This document shows, in pieces, positions 59,780 to 64,000 of a stretch of 64,000 nt of DNA. Source of the stretch: Actinoplanes ianthinogenes (lineage in GTDB: Bacteria > Actinomycetota > Actinomycetes > Mycobacteriales > Micromonosporaceae). The notes beneath the pieces were generated by a model. It was given only the letters and a program-made list of their open reading frames with translations. It did not search any database and was not told the origin of the DNA. Positions within the stretch are counted from its first letter, which is position 1; the number at the start of each line of letters is the position of its first letter. Location of the stretch: assembly GCF_018324205.1 (NCBI RefSeq), contig NZ_AP023356.1, positions 3,365,501 to 3,429,500 of the forward strand, given 5' to 3'. The position numbers were made by a program, and so were the translations under genes.

Positions 59780-60660
59780 GCTCGGAGCCTACGTCGTCGA
59801 GTCACGAACGACATGCCGGAACGCGCGGATAACGCCGCACTCAGCAGCAGCGGGACGATGCTGCCGGCCACCTCGGGATCCTGTCGCGGCTGGGGCACGG
59901 GAGGCCCGGCGGCCGCGGTCGGATGGTCCTCGGCGAACTGTTTCCAGACCGGCGGGACATCGAGACTCTTGAATCGATCGCTCGGCCAGACGATCACGAA
60001 CGCGCGACCGATCACGTTCTGGATCGGCACCGGACCCTGGCATCGCGCGTCCTGGGAGACCTTGCGGTGGTCACCCATCACGAACATCTGCCCGGCCGGC
60101 ACGGTGATCTCGGCGAATTTCCGGCTGGTGCACTGACCGGCGATCGGCGGCTGGCTCAGGTCGGAGTTGAAGCCGTCGGCGATGTACGCCTCATCGATGG
60201 CCACCCCGTTCACCGTGATCCGGCCCTGGTCGTCACAGCAGGCGACCTTGTCACCCGGAAGGCCGATCACCCGTTTGATGAAATCGCGCTCCCCGGGGCG
60301 GCTGACCCCGACCAGGTCACCGATGGTCCGGCCGAGTTTCGCCCCGAACGTGTTGCTGGCCGGCTCGGTCGTCTCCGGCGCCCAGTTGTCGGTGCCGCGG
60401 AACACCACGATCTCCCCGCGCAGCGGGTCGCGCATGTCGTAGACGACCTTGTTGACCAGCACCCGATCCTTGAGTTCCAGCGTCTTCTGCATCGACCCGG
60501 AGGGGATGTAGAACGCCTGGACCAGGAAGGTGCGGATGAGCACGGCCAGGCAGAACGCGACCACGAGCAGCAGCGGGAGCTCCTGCCAGAGGGGCATCTC
60601 CTTGCGCCGCAGCACCGACCGCCGCCGGGCCGTCGGACGATAGCCTTCCATCGGATCCAC
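59776..60660 (-). CDS. lepB: Signal peptidase I (copy 2), with C-terminal hydrophobic tail
   Basis: 294 residues from GTG 60660 (AGGAG 9 nt upstream); ATG 60669 and ATG 60651 are alternatives. After a basic N-terminus comes one membrane helix (about 24-46), catalytic Ser56 in YIPSGSMQKTL, Lys129 in GERDFIKRVIG, box E VMGDHRKVSQDAR. An unusual C-terminal segment (AGSIVPLLLSAALSAR, then a basic end) may be a second membrane anchor. Paralogue of the next gene; two copies in tandem are common in actinobacteria and may divide substrates. Confidence 0.93.
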   Translation of the reverse strand: MDPMEGYRPTARRRSVLRRKEMPLWQELPLLLVVAFCLAVLIRTFLVQAFYIPSGSMQKTLELKDRVLVNKVVYDMRDPLRGEIVVFRGTDNWAPETTEPASNTFGAKLGRTIGDLVGVSRPGERDFIKRVIGLPGDKVACCDDQGRITVNGVAIDEAYIADGFNSDLSQPPIAGQCTSRKFAEITVPAGQMFVMGDHRKVSQDARCQGPVPIQNVIGRAFVIVWPSDRFKSLDVPPVWKQFAEDHPTAAAGPPVPQPRQDPEVAGSIVPLLLSAALSARSGMSFVTRRRRLRA

Positions 60661-60768
60661 GCTTCGCATCTCCTGACGCTTCCGGCCGAACCGCCCCCGG
60701 ATACAGCACTACCGCCCGAGTTTCCCGGCTAGGGAAAGTTACGAGCGGTAGGACTGAAATGGTTCATC

Positions 60769-60812
60769 ATCCGGCACAGCCGTCAGCCTAGGCCCTCGCG
60801 GCTGTGCCGGAT
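60769..60812 (-). terminator. Terminator of rplS
   Basis: 14-bp exact stem ATCCGGCACAGCCG (60769-60782) with 60799-60812 around a 16-nt loop, 10 bp after the rplS stop. No T-run; a strong stem typical of actinobacteria. Confidence 0.82.
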
Positions 60813-60821
60813 CTGAGAGGC

Positions 60822-61178
60822 TCAGACGGACTGCTTCTCCCGCAGCTCCTTGATCTTGGCCTTCTTGCCACGGAGCTCACGCAGGTAGTAGAGCTTGGCG
60901 CGGCGGACGTCACCACGGGTGACGACCTCGATCTTGTCGATCACCGGGCTGTTGAACGGGTAGGTCCGCTCGACACCGACGCCGAAGCTGATCTTCCGGA
61001 CCTTGAAGGTCTCGCGCAGGCCGGAGCCCTGACGACCGATCACGACGCCCTGGAAGACCTGGACACGGGAACGGTTACCTTCGACGACCCGGGCGTACAC
61101 CTTGAGCGTGTCACCGGCCCGGAAGTCCGGGATGTCGGTGCGCCGCGACTGGGCGTCGAGCTCGTCCAGCGTGTTCAT
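60822..61178 (-). CDS. rplS: 50S ribosomal protein L19
   Basis: 118 residues. L19 lies at the 30S-50S interface. Family sequence is clear: [85 protein letters not shown]. It follows trmD by 126 bp and ends in a strong hairpin. Confidence 0.98.
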   Translation of the reverse strand: MNTLDELDAQSRRTDIPDFRAGDTLKVYARVVEGNRSRVQVFQGVVIGRQGSGLRETFKVRKISFGVGVERTYPFNSPVIDKIEVVTRGDVRRAKLYYLRELRGKKAKIKELREKQSV

Positions 61179-61304
61179 CGCTGCATCCTCGTATAACTAG
61201 TGCGCACCGTGAGTTCGGTGACGCAGACGGGTACTGCTGACTCCCCATCACTCCAGAGAGTCCTCGCTTCCGCCCCACGGCGCGGGGCGAAAACGGCAAC
61301 CTCC

Positions 61305-62069
61305 CTACTTTGCCACACCGGGTGGCGGGAGCTCCAATCCGGCCTCGTCGAGGGCCTTGCGGTCCTTCTTGTCGAGGTTCTCCGGCGGGTAGGCCGCGAA
61401 CAGGTCCGGCCGCCGGGCCGCGGTCCGCAACAAACTTTCGGTACGCCGCCAGCGAGCGATCCGCCCGTGGTCGCCCGAGCGCAGCACCTCCGGAACGTCC
61501 CGGTCCCGCCAGGACGCCGGCTTGGTGTACACCGGGGCCTCCAGCAGGCCGGCCGCGTGCGACTCCTCGGTCAGCGAGTCGGCGTTGCCGAGCACCCCGG
61601 GCAGCAGGCGGGTGATCGCCTCCATGATCACGATGACCGCGACCTCGCCGCCGAACAGCACGTAGTCGCCGAGCGAGACCTCGCGCACCGGCATCCGCGC
61701 CGCGGCGTCGTCGATCACCCGCTGGTCGATGCCCTCATATCGCCCGCAGGCGAAGACCAGGTGCGGCAGGGCGGCCAGCTCGTACGCGTCGGCCTGGGTG
61801 AACGGCTTGCCCACCGGGGACGGGATGACCAGCGTCGACCCGGGTGTGACGACCGCGTCGAGCGCCTCGCCCCACGGCTCGGGGCGCATCACCATGCCGG
61901 GGCCGCCGCCGTACGGGCTGTCGTCCACCGTCCGGTGCACGTCATAGGTCCAGGTGCGCAGATCGTGCACGGACAGATCGAGCGTCCCGGTGGTCCGCGC
62001 CTTGCCGATCAGCGAGAGGTCGAGCGGGGCGAAGTAATCCGGGAAGATCGAGATGATGTCGACCTTCAC
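61305..62069 (-). CDS. trmD: tRNA (guanine-N1)-methyltransferase
   Basis: 254 residues. TrmD methylates G37 of tRNAs with SAM. The trefoil-knot region is in [30 protein letters not shown] and [32 protein letters not shown]; the C-terminal domain ends near LPPPGVAK. Starts at GTG 62069 within the rimM stop (4-nt overlap). Confidence 0.97.
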   Translation of the reverse strand: MKVDIISIFPDYFAPLDLSLIGKARTTGTLDLSVHDLRTWTYDVHRTVDDSPYGGGPGMVMRPEPWGEALDAVVTPGSTLVIPSPVGKPFTQADAYELAALPHLVFACGRYEGIDQRVIDDAAARMPVREVSLGDYVLFGGEVAVIVIMEAITRLLPGVLGNADSLTEESHAAGLLEAPVYTKPASWRDRDVPEVLRSGDHGRIARWRRTESLLRTAARRPDLFAAYPPENLDKKDRKALDEAGLELPPPGVAK

Positions 62070-62635
62070 AGATCGAGGAGGCCTTCCGGGAGGTCCACGA
62101 TCACCCGGCCGCCGGCGATGTCGACGGTCGGCACGATCGCGGTGACGAAGGGGATCAGCGCGGTCCCGCCACCGGACTTGGCCAGCACGATCAGGTCGGA
62201 GGCCGGGGCGTGCTCGATGCGCTGCACGGTGCCGAGCGCGGACCCGTCGAGCGACTCCACGCGCAGCCCGATCAGCTGGTGGTCGTGGAACTCGTCCGGG
62301 TCCTCCGGGGGCGCCAGATCGGCGCTGTCCACCTGGAGGAACACGCCGCGCATCGCCTCGGCGACGTTGCGGTCGTGGATGCCCTCGAACACGGCGATGC
62401 CGCGGCCCTGATGCCAGCGGATCGACTCGAGCTTGAGCTGCTTGGGAACTTCGAACCGGACGCCCGGAGCGGACGCGCCCGCCGGGCCGGTGCTCACCCG
62501 GCGGTCCCGGGGGACCTCCGTGGTGAACACCGACCCGACGGTGAAGCGTTCCTCCGGCTCGTCGGTCCGCACGACCACCGAGACCTCGCCCCGGATGCCG
62601 TGCGGTTTACCGATCTGGCCGACGACGAGAAGCAC
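62066..62635 (-). CDS. rimM: Ribosome maturation factor RimM
   Basis: 189 residues from GTG 62635 ([18 protein letters not shown]), the start that matches the family; GGGAG lies 5 nt upstream. An ATG at 62683 with an identical GGGAGTTC upstream gives an in-frame 16-residue N-terminal extension (MELPETASPSRKKGVQ), because a 48-bp segment is duplicated in tandem. RimM helps 30S head assembly; PRC-barrel C-terminal domain is visible (about 105-185: [31 protein letters not shown]). trmD follows with a 4-nt overlap. Confidence 0.93.
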   Translation of the reverse strand: MLLVVGQIGKPHGIRGEVSVVVRTDEPEERFTVGSVFTTEVPRDRRVSTGPAGASAPGVRFEVPKQLKLESIRWHQGRGIAVFEGIHDRNVAEAMRGVFLQVDSADLAPPEDPDEFHDHQLIGLRVESLDGSALGTVQRIEHAPASDLIVLAKSGGGTALIPFVTAIVPTVDIAGGRVIVDLPEGLLDL

Positions 62636-62638
62636 CTG

Positions 62639-62734
62639 AACTCCCTTTTTGCGGGACGGCGAAGCCGTTTCGGGAAGCTCCATCAGAACTCCCTTTTTGC
62701 AGTACGGCGAAGCCGTTTCGGGAAGCTCAGTCAG
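62639..62734. repeat. 48-bp tandem duplication carrying RBS and hairpin, upstream of rimM
   Basis: Copies 62639-62686 and 62687-62734 differ at a few positions only. On the minus strand each copy begins with a TGA, contains the small hairpin ACGGC-TTC-GCCGT and ends with AAAAAGGGAG, a strong ribosome-binding site. The first copy's TGA is the khpA stop. Unit length is a multiple of 3. Confidence 0.95.
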
Positions 62735-62988
62735 TACGCGTCGACGATGTCGACGCGGATACCGCGCCCACCGATCGACCCGATCACCTGACGCAGCGCC
62801 TTGGCCGTGCGCCCGTTGCGCCCGATGACCGTTCCCAGGTCCTCGGGGTGCACACGGACCTCGAGCCGCTTGCCGCGGCGCGAGTCGACCAGGCGGACCC
62901 GGACGTCGTCCGGGTTGTCGACGATGCCCTTGACGAGGTGCTCCAGCGCGGGCCGGAGCGCCCCGTCAGTTCGCGTCGGCGCCGGCAC
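62731..62988 (-). CDS. khpA: KH-domain RNA-binding protein KhpA
   Basis: 85 residues from GTG 62988 ([22 protein letters not shown]), chosen for GAGGA 8 nt upstream; it overlaps rpsP by 23 bp. The KH fold is typical: [44 protein letters not shown], with GRNG as the GxxG loop. KhpA pairs with KhpB/Jag to bind RNA. Family position between rpsP and rimM is conserved. Confidence 0.93.
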   Translation of the reverse strand: MPAPTRTDGALRPALEHLVKGIVDNPDDVRVRLVDSRRGKRLEVRVHPEDLGTVIGRNGRTAKALRQVIGSIGGRGIRVDIVDAY

Positions 62989-63493
62989 CGGCCGGGTCCT
63001 CAGCCGTCTCGGCGACAGCCTCACGGTTCGGCTCGGCCGGGTCGGCGGCCTTGGTCTCCGCCGGCTTGGCCTCGGCGGCCTCCGGAGCGGCGGCCGGCTT
63101 CGACTCGGACTTCGCCTTCTTCGGGGTGGCGGCCGGCTTGGTGTCGGCGAGCCCGGCAGCGGCCTTCGCCTCGGCCTCGTAGACCTCGGTGCGGCTCTGC
63201 TTGCTCGGCGCGACGAGCAGCGGCGCCGGAGCCGGCAGGCCCTTGAACTTCTGCCAGTCGCCGGTCTTCTCGAGGATGCGCTGCACCGGCTCGGACGGCT
63301 GGGCGCCGACGGAGAGCCAGTACTGCACGCGCTCGGACTTGACCTCGATCACCGAGGGGTGTTCCTTCGGCTGGTAGATGCCGATGTACTCGATGGCGCG
63401 GCCGTCGCGCTTGGTGCGCGAGTCGGCGACGACGATGCGGTACTGCGGGTTGCGGATCTTGCCCATCCGCAGGAGCCGGATCTTAACGGCCAC
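62966..63493 (-). CDS. rpsP: 30S ribosomal protein S16 with long C-terminal tail
   Basis: 175 residues from GTG 63493 ([21 protein letters not shown]). AGGAG lies 10 nt upstream. The S16 core is residues 1-90 ([30 protein letters not shown] ... [22 protein letters not shown]); a further 85-residue tail rich in Ala, Lys, Glu and Pro is typical for actinobacteria. Overlaps khpA. Confidence 0.97.
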   Translation of the reverse strand: MAVKIRLLRMGKIRNPQYRIVVADSRTKRDGRAIEYIGIYQPKEHPSVIEVKSERVQYWLSVGAQPSEPVQRILEKTGDWQKFKGLPAPAPLLVAPSKQSRTEVYEAEAKAAAGLADTKPAATPKKAKSESKPAAAPEAAEAKPAETKAADPAEPNREAVAETAEDPAGAGADAN

Positions 63494-63667
63494 GGTGTAT
63501 TCGCTCCTGGTGACTGCGTGGGTGAGCCGACCGGAACCCGCGTGGGGATGCGGGGCCGATGCCTCGTGGATTGGCGGTGCGTGCGGGGTTAGAGGGCGCC
63601 ACACGACATGCCGGATACCAACAAGCCATTCTGCCAGACCGGAGGGCCGGAAGCCCAACCGGCCCCG

Positions 63668-64000
63668 CTATGTCCTTGCTTCCACCGGGCGGTCCCAGCC
63701 GGCCGGCAGCTCGGCCGGCGCCGTCCAGGCCGGATCCGGGCGGAAATCGGTCCAGGTGCCGTCGAACGGGAACTCCCCCGCCTCGATCTTCTTGATCACT
63801 CGGCGGCCCTCCGCCCAGACCTCGGCCTCGTCACGCACCCAGTAGTGCTCGGGCGCGGCGAGCCGCTCGGCGAACTCGTCCTCGTCCTTCCACCGCCAGG
63901 TCCGGTCGGGGTAGGCCACGACGTCCAGGTCCTGGTCGATCACGTCGATCCCGGCGACCTCGCCGTCGTCCCAGCGGATCGCCGACTCCTCCAGGTTGAC
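63668..64000 (-). CDS. DUF402 protein (3' part, start off the window)
   Basis: The frame is open to the window edge (first codon seen GTC, NLEESAIRWDDGEVAG), giving 110 residues to the stop. VIDQDLDVVAYPDRTWRWKDEDEFAERL and the later W-T-D-F-R-P-D-P-A-W are the DUF402/FomD-like core, which in characterised members is a nucleoside-phosphate phosphatase-type fold. Located upstream of rpsP in the same direction, as in other actinobacteria. Its start lies outside the window. Confidence 0.82.
   Translation of the reverse strand, partial: VNLEESAIRWDDGEVAGIDVIDQDLDVVAYPDRTWRWKDEDEFAERLAAPEHYWVRDEAEVWAEGRRVIKKIEAGEFPFDGTWTDFRPDPAWTAPAELPAGWDRPVEART

Noticed and set aside
61430..61445. TTTCGGTACG copy at 61437 as a regulatory site
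   Set aside because: It lies inside trmD coding sequence; only counted as an occurrence of the word, not as a site.

Overview
The window is a stretch of chromosome from a high-GC actinobacterium. The housekeeping gene order (rpsP-khpA-rimM-trmD-rplS-lepB-rnhB; rpsB-tsf-pyrH-frr-cdsA-rlmN; dxr-rseP-ispG; rimP-nusA), start codons that are often GTG, 1- and 4-nt stop/start overlaps, and protein types such as DUF2469, DUF2631 and DUF4439 point to the Micromonosporaceae, most likely Actinoplanes or a close relative. That placement is inference from gene content and order; no 16S or species marker is present. Most core genes lie on the minus strand, so the core operons read from right to left.

Right part (54.4-64 kb): a partial DUF402 gene, then rpsP-khpA-rimM-trmD, rplS, two type I signal peptidases in tandem, a NUDIX hydrolase, rnhB and DUF2469, all minus. 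An M23 peptidase, a class V aminotransferase and an unusual XerC with a long inserted linker follow. A 48-bp in-frame tandem duplication upstream of rimM copies its ribosome-binding site and start region.

51.5-54.4 kb is a small accessory-looking module: an AlpA/excisionase-type HTH protein, a Cys/Arg/Pro-rich 148-residue protein, a 29-bp minisatellite, an 81-residue protein and a short GntR-type regulator. The two small proteins share a CGLP[A/W]PC motif, and striking palindromes lie in the promoter regions. No function is known for the module; it is my best candidate for something undescribed.

41-51.5 kb is core: divIVA-like gene, rlmN, cdsA, frr, pyrH, tsf, rpsB (minus), then yraN-comM-dprA (plus). 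31-41 kb has a PadR regulator, a GNAT enzyme, ispG-rseP-dxr, a YcxB-like protein, a YihY-family membrane protein coupled to a phytoene-desaturase-like FAD enzyme, a fused metallo-beta-lactamase/Rieske protein and DUF2631.

17.5-31 kb is a regulatory and transport region: a NatAB-type ABC exporter beside a MerR / histidine kinase / LuxR regulator set; a TetR-controlled YhgE/Pip membrane protein with a degenerate ABC ATPase and a previously unlisted 34-residue microprotein; and an ArsR-type regulator bracketed by two unrelated tandem arrays (70-bp and 63-bp units).

8.7-15.4 kb is an amine/polyamine-utilisation type operon: APC permease, glutamine-synthetase-like ligase, aldehyde dehydrogenase, SDR, and two gamma-glutamyl-amide hydrolases of the PuuD type. 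Next to it, toward the left, is an 1168-residue hybrid sensor that joins kinase, receiver, PP2C phosphatase and anti-sigma-type ATPase domains, convergent with a STAS anti-anti-sigma gene. The left end carries map, a VIT-family transporter, a nucleotidyltransferase-like gene, two DUF4439-like genes, rimP and the start of nusA.
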